From: Solwaraspora sp. WMMD791 | GTDB taxonomy: Bacteria; Actinomycetota; Actinomycetes; Mycobacteriales; Micromonosporaceae | Assembly (NCBI RefSeq): GCF_029581195.1 | Contig: NZ_CP120737.1 | Coordinates: forward strand, 4,937,001-5,001,000 | Reading direction: 5' to 3' | Length of the DNA stretch: 64,000 nt | Part shown: positions 50,573 through 58,245 of the stretch, one piece after another | Numbering within the stretch: position 1 is the stretch's first letter | Layout of the letters: each line of letters starts with the position of its first letter | The notes under the pieces: generated by a model | Database searches by the model: none | What the model saw: the letters and a program-made list of their open reading frames with translations, nothing else | What the model was told of the DNA's origin: nothing | Position numbers and translations under genes: made by a program

Positions 50573-51159
50573 TACCTCTCCTCTCGGACATCAGGCGCCG
50601 CGCCGTCAGCCCGGATCGGACACGCGCGAATGCCGCCTAACTGAATAAATCACACCATTTCTTACCCGCCGTCGCAGCGGATCCGCGAGACGGCTGAGAC
50701 CTGTGTGTCGATCAGGTGCCGGAGTTGCCGACGCGGCAGACCGGTACGTGAGCGGTTCGGCTTGCTCGCCGACCCCACCGCTCCTTCGCCCGGGACCGGT
50801 TCCAGCCGATGCTCTTCGACGTGCTCTCCCGTTGGCGCCGCCGGCGCTGTTCAGTGGCGGGCACCCAGCGTCACGTAGGGTGGTGCGGCCGGTGCGGTCG
50901 CGAGTCATGACGGTGAAGTTCGATCAGGCGGGCCGCTTCGGACAGAGTTTGGGCCAGGCCGCACAGGCACTCGAGGTGCGCCTCGACCGGCTCGGTGTAG
51001 GAGCGTCCGTTTACGGGATCATCGTCCACGAGCCGGGCGATTGCCGCTCGAACCCTCGTGGCGTAGCCGCCGTCACCGACCGGCGGGCGTTGGTGTCGGA
51101 CGACTGAAGATGAGCTACATACGCATCGCCAGGTCCGTTGGGCGCACGAAGGGCTGAGG
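50573..51159. other. 587-bp interval without a supported gene
   Basis: An A/T-rich patch (about 50640-50665) just upstream of the ferritin-like operon probably holds its promoter. A minus-strand frame near 50.9-51.1 kb reads a plausible helical segment (VEAHLECLCGLAQTLSEAAR) but has no convincing start. I cannot support a gene. Confidence 0.4.
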
Positions 51160-51801
51160 TCAGTCCCCTTCGCCGTAAGATTCAGTGTTCTCGATTCTGA
51201 TGATCGGCGGTGGTGGTTCGACGGCCACCAGAGGAGCAGCGACCGGCGCTGGGCCGGTGATGCGTTGTCCGTTACCGAAGTCGAATGTGATGAACGCGTT
51301 CTGCCCTGAACGTAACGACTCGTCCAGGCCGCGGAGTTGGAGATACCGGCCGGCTTGTTCGTTGAACCGGACAAAACTCAGCGGGGGGAGGAGTATACGC
51401 ACGGGCTCGGGCTCTGTCGCCGGTTCTTGAGGGGATGGGGATGCGCCTGCGGAGGTGTCCTCCGGGACAGGCGGGATCTGGTCGGCGCTCACGATTGCGA
51501 TGTCGCGGGCGTCCTCGGTGGTGACGGTCACCGTGACGGAGCGCTTCGAGTCGTTGTAGATGACGGCGCTGAGCGGGGCGTTCCCGCCAGCTCGGTAGCC
51601 GGTGGCACCCGGAAATCTGATCGTCAGGTCCCGTACCTTGTACTCGCCGCTGTCGGTCTTGAGGTTGACGCCCTGGATGGAGGGTTCCTTCTCGGCCGTC
51701 TCAGCGATCTGGCCCGCACCGCAGCTGAGCAGCAGCAGGTTCGCCAGCGCCGCTCCAGACAGAATCGCGGATCGCTGGAAGCCCTTGGACGATCGTGCCA
51801 C
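51160..51801 (-). CDS. Exported lipoprotein, PCuAC-like copper-chaperone candidate
   Basis: This 213-residue lipoprotein has lipobox LLLSC at about residue 26. GTG 51801 was chosen because GGAGG lies 5 bp upstream. The mature protein is predicted all-beta (VNLKTDSGEYKVRDLTIRF, LSAVIYNDSKRSVTVTVTT, NAFITFDFGNGQRI). The last motif and overall topology recall PCuAC-type periplasmic copper chaperones, but the typical His/Met ligands are not evident, so the name is tentative. It lies just downstream of qcrA in place of the usual qcrB, 42 bp after the frameshifted qcrA end. Confidence 0.6.
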   Translation of the reverse strand: MARSSKGFQRSAILSGAALANLLLLSCGAGQIAETAEKEPSIQGVNLKTDSGEYKVRDLTIRFPGATGYRAGGNAPLSAVIYNDSKRSVTVTVTTEDARDIAIVSADQIPPVPEDTSAGASPSPQEPATEPEPVRILLPPLSFVRFNEQAGRYLQLRGLDESLRSGQNAFITFDFGNGQRITGPAPVAAPLVAVEPPPPIIRIENTESYGEGD

Positions 51802-51843
51802 GCTAACCTCCACGCCGCTTGTCCCGTGCGGCCTCAGCGCTCC

Positions 51844-53118
51844 TCAAGATGCGATCCTTCGGCTCTCACACCAGCTCGGGGGAAGAACCACGGCTCGGGA
51901 CCGCAGTGCAAGAACAGGGCGGTGAACGCGGCTGGATGTTCGCCGTATCGGCAGGGCTTTCGAGGCAAGGGCAATGAAGGCTTCACGGGCGCTCCCAGAA
52001 GTCGGGGCCGATGGGGGCGTGGTAGTCGGAGGTGGCGACGAAGAACCTTCGTCGTCGACCTCGATGGGTAGTTGCGGCAGCGGCCTGCTTGCGGGCCCGA
52101 AGACGGGCCGGGCGTTGTCAGTGATGAGGAACTGGGACTGGTGGCACGGACAGAGCAGCAGGTTGGTTTGTTGCTCGTAGAGGCTGGCGGGGCAGCCGGC
52201 GTGCGTACAGATTTTGGAGTAGGCGATGAAGTCCCCCCACATCCAGTCCTGCTTGCCGGCTTCCTGGTTGTTCTTCCGGGCATCGAGGGCGTCCTGGGCG
52301 CGTAGCCGGATGAGCAGAGTGACCGAGTCGGCGTACTGGTTGCTGACTCCGTGCGGGATCCCCGGGAAGACGGTGACCTGACCGCCGGGCAGGACATCCA
52401 GCGGCCGTACCGGTCGTCCGTCTTCCCTGACGAGGCGGATCTTGGTGATGGCGCCGTTGTCGTCGGCGGGGGCGAAGCCGGTGCGGAAGAGCTCCCCGTT
52501 GTCGTGGGGGTCCCTGATGAGACCGCCGATCAGGGGTGCGACGGCCACCGCCCCGACCGGAACCAGGCCCGCGAGCAGAGACACCCCGAGCAGGGGACGC
52601 CGTTTGACACCGAGTTCGTCGGCCATGTGTAGCAGGGTTTGACCGGTGATACGTCGGTCAGCGGCGGAGGAAGGCTGGTCATGCCGTTCCTGGACCGACA
52701 CCTCTCTCGGTAGAAGCTTCTTGCCCCAGGTCAGTATGCCGAACCCCATCGCGAGCAGCGCGATGCCGAGAGTCAGGCCGAGCAGCGGAGTGTAGTACTC
52801 TTCGATGCCGCCGACCAGCTGGTAGCGCCACGGCCACCAGATGAACACGACCAGGAATCCGGTCGCGGACAGTCCGGCGATCAGGAAGCACGCCGCCACG
52901 ACGCGGGCCAGTCGCCGTTCAGCCTTGGAACCGACGGCGACCTGCGGCTCGTAGTAGACGATCTCGATGTCGTCGCGGCGTGCCCCCTCTCGGATCACGT
53001 CGAAGCGGTTCAGCTGCTGGCCGTTGACGTCCACCGGCTCCCGACCCTGCTGCTCGATGTCCGGGCGATCCTGCTGCTCGATGTCCGGGCGATCCTGCTG
53101 CTCGGTGTCCGGGCTCAC
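51844..53118 (-). CDS. qcrA: Rieske iron-sulfur subunit QcrA of cytochrome bc1, C-terminally frameshifted
   Basis: This Rieske protein has three transmembrane segments (about 72-130 and 175-200) and the [2Fe-2S] motifs CTHAGCP and CPCHQSQF near residues 310-330. The expected C-terminus FFVATSDYHAPIGPDFWERP is present, but in another frame. One base is missing near 52043, so the true ancestral stop is TGA at 51983-51985. The frame instead runs on for about 46 non-homologous codons to 51844. The start GTG overlaps the qcrC stop. A 24-bp tandem repeat encodes DRPDIEQQ repeats at the N-terminus. No qcrB follows. Confidence 0.85.
   Translation of the reverse strand: MSPDTEQQDRPDIEQQDRPDIEQQGREPVDVNGQQLNRFDVIREGARRDDIEIVYYEPQVAVGSKAERRLARVVAACFLIAGLSATGFLVVFIWWPWRYQLVGGIEEYYTPLLGLTLGIALLAMGFGILTWGKKLLPREVSVQERHDQPSSAADRRITGQTLLHMADELGVKRRPLLGVSLLAGLVPVGAVAVAPLIGGLIRDPHDNGELFRTGFAPADDNGAITKIRLVREDGRPVRPLDVLPGGQVTVFPGIPHGVSNQYADSVTLLIRLRAQDALDARKNNQEAGKQDWMWGDFIAYSKICTHAGCPASLYEQQTNLLLCPCHQSQFLITDNARPVFGPASRPLPQLPIEVDDEGSSSPPPTTTPPSAPTSGSAREAFIALASKALPIRRTSSRVHRPVLALRSRAVVLPPSWCESRRIAS
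53047..53118. repeat. Three tandem 24-bp repeats at the qcrA start
   Basis: Units at 53047-53070, 53071-53094 and 53095-53118 (CTGCTGCTCGATGTCCGGGC-like). The unit is 8 codons long, so the repeats stay in frame, and the third ends exactly at the GTG start codon and its overlap with the qcrC stop. Confidence 0.9.
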
Positions 53119-53957
53119 GACTTACCCGCGATCCACAGGCTGGCGAACACCAACGCGACGACGCCAACCAGGAAGATCGCCAGCCCCTCGGTGGATGGGC
53201 CGTAGCGGCCGAGGTTCAGGCCGCCTGGATCGCGGTCGTCCTGCACCACCTGCTGGATGTAGGCGATGATGTCCGCCTTTTCCTGCGGGGTGAGCTGACT
53301 GTCGCCGAACACCGGCATGCTCTGCGGGCCGCTGAGCATCGCCGCGTAGATCGTTCGCTCCGACGCCGAACGCAGTCCCGGCGCGTACTTGCCGGAGGAC
53401 AAGGCTCCCCCGCCGCCACCGAAAGCATGGCACTGCGCGCAGTTGAGCCGGAACAGCCTCCCACCCAGGGCCAGATCCGCATCCGCCAGCGGGCCTTCAA
53501 GGGCGGGAACCACCGGTCCTCCACCAAGTTCCTGGACGTACGCCGCTAGGAGAAGGATCTCCTCGTCGCTGTACTGCGGCGGCTTGGGCAACGCCTGCGC
53601 CTCCTGCCGCGCCAGAGGCATCCGCCCGGTGCCGACCTGGAACTCGACCGACGCCGCGCCCACCCCCACCAGGCTCGGGCCCCGCCCCTCGACGCCACCG
53701 GCGTTGCGCCCATGGCAACTGATGCAACCGACCTCGAACAGCTCCTCGCCCGCTGCGGCTGCCCCGCTGAACCGAGGTTCATCCTCCTGTGCCCGCGCGG
53801 AGGGCACGAAGGCCGCGTAGAACCCGCCGGCCAGTACCAGCGCCGCCAGCAGCCTGGCAGCGGTGCCCAGCCGGCGCCGAACCCTGCTCCCCGCACCTGC
53901 CGACGGTCGGCCCCGCAGCGTTCCAGGGTCGAGTCGGCGACGGCGTTCAGAAGCCAT
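53115..53957 (-). CDS. qcrC: Di-haem cytochrome c subunit QcrC of cytochrome bc1
   Basis: This 280-residue membrane-anchored cytochrome c has two haem c sites, CISCHG (about 93) and CAQCHA (about 193), an N-terminal signal-anchor and a C-terminal transmembrane helix (about 258-276), as in actinobacterial QcrC. ATG 53957 follows GAGGAG. Normally it lies in ctaE-qcrCAB; here only qcrC and qcrA remain, overlapping by GTGA, beside an IS remnant and tRNA footprints. It may be an extra copy, with the main set elsewhere. Confidence 0.92.
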   Translation of the reverse strand: MASERRRRLDPGTLRGRPSAGAGSRVRRRLGTAARLLAALVLAGGFYAAFVPSARAQEDEPRFSGAAAAGEELFEVGCISCHGRNAGGVEGRGPSLVGVGAASVEFQVGTGRMPLARQEAQALPKPPQYSDEEILLLAAYVQELGGGPVVPALEGPLADADLALGGRLFRLNCAQCHAFGGGGGALSSGKYAPGLRSASERTIYAAMLSGPQSMPVFGDSQLTPQEKADIIAYIQQVVQDDRDPGGLNLGRYGPSTEGLAIFLVGVVALVFASLWIAGKS

Positions 53958-54182
53958 ACGGTCTCCTCGTGTCCTGCGTGTGGGGTGACAGGCGCATGCG
54001 GTTCTCAACCGATGTATCCGCGCGGGCGGCGCCCGTCCAACCGCAGCCTATGAACTCGACAGGAGCTATGCGGCAGATTCTTCTAATCCAAGCCATATGC
54101 TTGTATGAACCGACATAGCGGGTTGCCTGGCAGCTGAACCGCTTTCCGTGCTGACACCCTGAAGGGGTGGAGCAGTACCCGG

Positions 54183-54551
54183 ATGCAGGTGCGTACCAGA
54201 GTCGGCCGTGGGCAGGCGACGAGGCGGCACGACCTGACCGACCCGCAGTGGGTGGTCCTGGAAGCCTCTCCTGCCACCGCGCGGAGGCCAGGCCGACCGT
54301 CCGCATCAACGAAACGGCAGCTCATCGACGCGATCCGGGTGGCGGGCCCGGACCGGCACGCCCTGGCGGGACATCCCGGACCACTACGGCTCCTGGGCGG
54401 CGGCGTACGCCCTGTTCCGCCGATGGCAGCGCGACGGCACCTGGGTGCCACTCCTGACCAGGCGGCAGGCCATGGCCGACGCGGCGGGCGCATCGTCTGG
54501 TAGGTGTCCGTGGACTCCGCGATCATTCGAGTGCACCGGCACGCCGCGCGG
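54183..54551 (+). pseudogene. Truncated, frameshifted IS5-family transposase
   Basis: The plus strand encodes IS5-type transposase pieces in succession: RHDLTDPQWVVLEA, GRPSASTKRQLIDAIR, then after a frameshift near 54.36 kb DIPDHYGSWAAAYALFRRWQ and RDGTWVPLLTRRQAMADAAG, then after another shift VSVDSAIIRVHRHAAR, which includes the first catalytic Asp. The DDE remainder is missing. No clear inverted repeats or target duplication are visible, so the element is dead. A tRNA remnant begins about 75 bp further on. Confidence 0.8.
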
Positions 54552-54626
54552 ACACCGACCCTCTACATCGGCTGGACAGTAGGCCGGGCCTGACCGTCGG
54601 TTCTGCATCGGACCCTCGTTGATCTT

Positions 54627-54673
54627 GCGCGTCCGAGGGGACTCGAAGCCCTCAACCCTTGTCTGCAGCTACG
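54627..54673 (-). pseudogene. Decayed tRNA-Arg-like 3' half (integration footprint)
   Basis: On the minus strand: CGTAGCTGCAGAC, AAGGGTTGAGGGC, TTCGAGTCCCCTCGGACGCGC. The T arm and acceptor strand are well kept; the anticodon arm is degraded. Past the 3' end, AAGATCAACGAGGGTC and a terminator-like inverted repeat (54585-54614) match the 48.6-kb copy. The interval 53958-54837 otherwise holds only the IS5 remnant. Confidence 0.6.
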
Positions 54674-54837
54674 TCTGTCGATTCATGCAGTGTTCACCTG
54701 TGGGTCAGTTTGATCGCCCGTGTTCCACATTGTGCGCATCTAGCCTGCGACAGGTCCACATCGATCGGACGACGCATCCATCCTGAGCACGCGTGGCGAG
54801 TTTGTCTTGGGGCAAGGCTGAGAAGGTTGGTGGCCAA

Positions 54838-56586
54838 ATGGGCATGTCGACCAGGATTCGCGGCCGGGCGTTCATGGGGGTGGCCCTGGGCCTGGTCGCG
54901 ATGGTGACCCTGACCGCCTCGTTGGCACCCAGCCCGGCCGATGCGAGGGAACCACTACCCGGCACCCCGATCTCCGACGCCGATGTCCAACTGCTGACAG
55001 AGGCAGCCGACTCATGCCCTACCTTGACCCCGGCGCGGCTGGCCGGTCAGGTGATGGCCGCGTCCCGGTTCTCGGCGACTCCGGTCGAGGCAGTGCAGGC
55101 CGTCGGTGGGCAGGGCACCGCCGGGCTGGTGCCGACCGTGTGGCAGAAGTGGGCTCCGTGGGACGGGGCGCGGCCGGGCGACAAGCAGGCCAGCGTCACC
55201 GCGCTCGCCCACCACATGTGCCAACTGGTCGGCCAACTCCGGGTGCTCGAGCTCGACGGCGACCGGTGGCAGCTGGCCTTGGCGGCGCATCGGGTCGGCG
55301 TCGAGCCGGTCGTCGAGGCCGGCGACGTGCCGGCCGGTGCCCTGGAGTACGTCGACACCGTGGAGCGGTACACCATCTGGTATGCGTCGCAGCCGGCCTT
55401 CGGCGGGAGCGGAGAGGCCGCACCCGAGGCCACCGAACCGGCGGTTGCGCAGCGGATCACCCGGGCCGCGCCGTTGCCGGTGCCCGACGCGTACCTCGAG
55501 CTGATCCTGGCCGCAGGCGCAGTCTGCCCGCAGATGCCGCCGGCTCGGGTGGCCGCGCAGCTCATGGCCACCTCCGAGTTCGACCCGCAGCGGCTCGGCC
55601 CGACCGGCGAGCAGGGCATCGCGCAGTTCCTACCCGAGGTGTGGGTGGCCTACGTACGGCCGTCGGCGGAGGCCTCACCATGGACCCCGGCCTCGGCGGT
55701 GCCGGCCCTCGGCGAGACCATGTGCGCGCTGCTGGAAGCCGTGCCCGGCACCGGCCCGGACGACTACCCGCTCGCGCTGGCCGCGTTTCTGCGCGGCGAC
55801 CCGACGATCCGGTCGCTGGCCGACGTGCCGGGCGGTGAACGGATCGTCGCCCTGACCGAGCAGGTGGGCCACTTCGAGACCGAGTACGCCAAGGATTCTC
55901 GGTTGGCCCCGCCGGCCGGTCCGTCGCCGTCGGCCGCTCCGTCGACGAGCCCGACCACCGGGCCCGAACAGTCACCGGAGGCGAGCACCGCCCCGACGAC
56001 CGCACCACCCACGCGACCTTCGCCGACGGCGACGAAGCCGAGCACCCCGGCGCAGACCGACTCGGACCAGCCGCCGGTCAAGGCCGCGGACGCCGATGGA
56101 ACCAACCGTTCGTACGGGCCCTACTTCATCTACAACCTCGGCACGAAGTTGTGCGTGGATGTTCCAGGGGCCGGGGCCGGGCCGCGCGACGGGCCGGTCA
56201 ACCAGCACCGCTGTTACCCGGACACCCCGGACAACCAGGAGTACGCATTCGTCCCGCGGCGGGTCGACAGCTCGGGGAACCAGCTGTACTGGATTCGCAG
56301 CGTCACCTCCCAGTACTGCCTGGACCTGCCTGGCAAGGGCTCGGTGTCGCCGGCGACGCCGCTGAACGAGACCGGCTGTTTCGACGACGAGAACCAGTAC
56401 TGGCGGCTGCAGCCCACGGTGAAGTCCGGGGACGTCCAGTACTACTGGATCGTCAACACCGCCTCGAACCTCTGTCTCGACGTTCCCGGCTACGCGACCG
56501 GTGGCCTGGGCGTACGCCTCGAAGTGTTCGGCTGCCGGTCCAAGGACGATCACGACTGGGCACTGGTCCGGAAGGCCAACTGGTGA
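54838..56586 (+). CDS. Secreted protein with two transglycosylase-like repeats and a ricin-type lectin domain
   Basis: This 582-residue exported protein (start ATG 54838 or 54844) has a signal sequence ending SPADAR. Two SLT-like repeats (about 55-180 and 215-350) contain AGQVMAASRFSATP and AAQLMATSEFDPQRLGPTGEQG, IAQFLPEVW. The catalytic Glu that normally follows the Q-x-x-x position is Ala in the first and Thr in the second, so both are probably inactive. A Pro/Thr linker leads to a ricin B-type trefoil (about 435-582; LCVDVPGAGAGP, YCLDLPGKG, LCLDVPGYATGG). It is coupled to the mycosin-like gene by GTGA. Confidence 0.75.
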   Translation: MGMSTRIRGRAFMGVALGLVAMVTLTASLAPSPADAREPLPGTPISDADVQLLTEAADSCPTLTPARLAGQVMAASRFSATPVEAVQAVGGQGTAGLVPTVWQKWAPWDGARPGDKQASVTALAHHMCQLVGQLRVLELDGDRWQLALAAHRVGVEPVVEAGDVPAGALEYVDTVERYTIWYASQPAFGGSGEAAPEATEPAVAQRITRAAPLPVPDAYLELILAAGAVCPQMPPARVAAQLMATSEFDPQRLGPTGEQGIAQFLPEVWVAYVRPSAEASPWTPASAVPALGETMCALLEAVPGTGPDDYPLALAAFLRGDPTIRSLADVPGGERIVALTEQVGHFETEYAKDSRLAPPAGPSPSAAPSTSPTTGPEQSPEASTAPTTAPPTRPSPTATKPSTPAQTDSDQPPVKAADADGTNRSYGPYFIYNLGTKLCVDVPGAGAGPRDGPVNQHRCYPDTPDNQEYAFVPRRVDSSGNQLYWIRSVTSQYCLDLPGKGSVSPATPLNETGCFDDENQYWRLQPTVKSGDVQYYWIVNTASNLCLDVPGYATGGLGVRLEVFGCRSKDDHDWALVRKANW

Positions 56587-58211
56587 CCGGGCCTCGGGCC
56601 AGGGCGGCCCTGGCCGGTCTGGTGACGCTCCTGGCGGTGACGGCGGCGACCACGGACGTGGTCACCGAGCGTCGGCCCGCGCAGGCCGCGCAGGCCGACC
56701 CGCAGGAGCAACCGTACGTCCTCTACTACACGGTGATGGCGTCGTACCAGGGCAAGCCGGAGACCCTCTGGTCGATCGCCGAGCGATTCCTCGGCGACGC
56801 CGAGCGAGCCGGCGAGATTCTGGAACTCAACACCGGGCGGCGGCAGCCGGACGGCGGCTGGCTGACCGATCCCAGGCAGCTGAACGAGGGCTGGCACCTC
56901 GTGCTGCCCTGGGACGGGATCGGCACCGGTCTGCGGCACGGCCCGCTACCCACCGCGACGGCGGCTGTGACACCCGGCGCGACCTCATCACCCGAGCCGA
57001 CAAACCCGGTCGTCGCCGGAGCGGATCCCGCCAACGGCGACGCGGACCCGGCCAGCGAACCGGCGCGCAGGGGTGTGCCCCTCGCCGGTCAGCCGGCGGG
57101 TTCCGGCTCTGCGGCTTCCGACCGCTCTGCCTGCCGGCCGACCTCCGTCGCAGCCCCACCAGCCGATTCGAACTGGGGGCAGCGCCTGGTGGCGCCGCAG
57201 CGGGCGTGGCGGACCACCACCGGTGCCGGCGTCCGGGTGGCCGTCGTCGACTCGGGTGTCGCTGGGGGTCGACCGGAACTCGACGACCGGCTCGGCCGAG
57301 GCGCCGACATCGTCTCCGGGAACGGCCTGGGCGACACCGACTGCGTCGGCTCGGGCACCGCGCTGGCCGGTATCGTCGCCGCCGACGACGGGAAGGACGG
57401 CGAACTGGTCGGGGTGGCGCCGGAAGCCGTGATCATCCCGGTGCGACTGGTGGACCGGGCCCTTCCGGCCAGCCCGCCGGCGGCCGTGACCGCCATCGAG
57501 GTCGCCGTGGCCACCGGCGCGAAGGTGATTCTGCTCGGTGCCTCCGTCGACGTCACCGACCAGACGATTCGTTCGGCGGTCGACGAGGCGGTCGGCTGGG
57601 GCGTGCTCGTGGTGGCGCCGGCACCGTCCGCCGGACCGACGATCGCCCCGGGGGACGGCCTGCTCCGCGTCGGCGGCCTCGGCCCCGACCAGCGACCGGT
57701 CAGCGACTACCCGACCGGCTCGGTGGACCTGCTCGCGCCAGCGACCGGGATCCGCAGCATCGGCGCCGCCGACGCGGGGGCCTACGTCGGCACCGGTACG
57801 GAGTACGCCGCCGCGTTCGTCGCGGGCGCGGCTGCCCTGGTGCGATCGGCCATGCCGGGACTGTCCCCGGGACAGGTCGGCCAGCAGCTCACCGCGACCG
57901 CCGCCGATCGGGCGACCGACGGCCGGGAGAGCGTCGGGCGGCTCGATCCGTACGCGGCGGTCACCAGCCGGCTGGTCGACGGCGGGCCGCCCGCAACGGT
58001 AGCCGAGCCGGTGCAGCGGCCCCAGCCGGTCTCCTGGCCGGTGGTGCTGGCGGTGTTGACCGCGCTCGGGGCGCTGCTTGCCGGCGGACGCCTCTGGAGC
58101 GGGTACCGGGCGAGGAGCCGGCGTCGCCGGTCGGCGGTGGAGCAGGCGGACGATCCGTTCGGCGACCGCGCCGAGGGCGCAGACCAACTCGTGCACAGCG
58201 GAAAGCCGTGA
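56583..58211 (+). CDS. Mycosin-like membrane-anchored subtilase with lost catalytic residues
   Basis: This 542-residue protein has a signal sequence, a LysM-like segment (about 48-110; ETLWSIAERFLGDAERAGEI), a disordered linker, an S8 subtilase domain (about 195-460) and a C-terminal transmembrane helix (about 483-505), the layout of mycosin (MycP) proteases of type VII secretion. Asp223 (VVDSGV) is kept. The catalytic His of GHGT is Ser257 (CVGSGTALAG), and the catalytic Ser of GTS-x-A is Glu407 (GTEYAAAF). It should be proteolytically dead. GTG start overlaps the upstream stop. Confidence 0.8.
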   Translation: MTGPRARAALAGLVTLLAVTAATTDVVTERRPAQAAQADPQEQPYVLYYTVMASYQGKPETLWSIAERFLGDAERAGEILELNTGRRQPDGGWLTDPRQLNEGWHLVLPWDGIGTGLRHGPLPTATAAVTPGATSSPEPTNPVVAGADPANGDADPASEPARRGVPLAGQPAGSGSAASDRSACRPTSVAAPPADSNWGQRLVAPQRAWRTTTGAGVRVAVVDSGVAGGRPELDDRLGRGADIVSGNGLGDTDCVGSGTALAGIVAADDGKDGELVGVAPEAVIIPVRLVDRALPASPPAAVTAIEVAVATGAKVILLGASVDVTDQTIRSAVDEAVGWGVLVVAPAPSAGPTIAPGDGLLRVGGLGPDQRPVSDYPTGSVDLLAPATGIRSIGAADAGAYVGTGTEYAAAFVAGAAALVRSAMPGLSPGQVGQQLTATAADRATDGRESVGRLDPYAAVTSRLVDGGPPATVAEPVQRPQPVSWPVVLAVLTALGALLAGGRLWSGYRARSRRRRSAVEQADDPFGDRAEGADQLVHSGKP

Positions 58212-58245
58212 GCACCGGGACCGACCGTGCCCGGCGAGGGTGAAG

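Noticed and set aside
50871-51374. Minus-strand gene and a small plus-strand gene at 50907-51107
   Set aside because: Segments look partly protein-like, but neither has a convincing start or family, and the longer frame overlaps the lipoprotein gene in antisense.
51800-51985. Residual qcrB start after the ancestral qcrA stop
   Set aside because: A GTGA-coupled frame of about 50 codons exists, but its sequence shows no QcrB features.
51834-52397. Alternative frame at the qcrA end as a separate gene
   Set aside because: It is a shadow frame of qcrA; the meaningful off-frame piece is the short conserved QcrA C-terminus ending at 51983.
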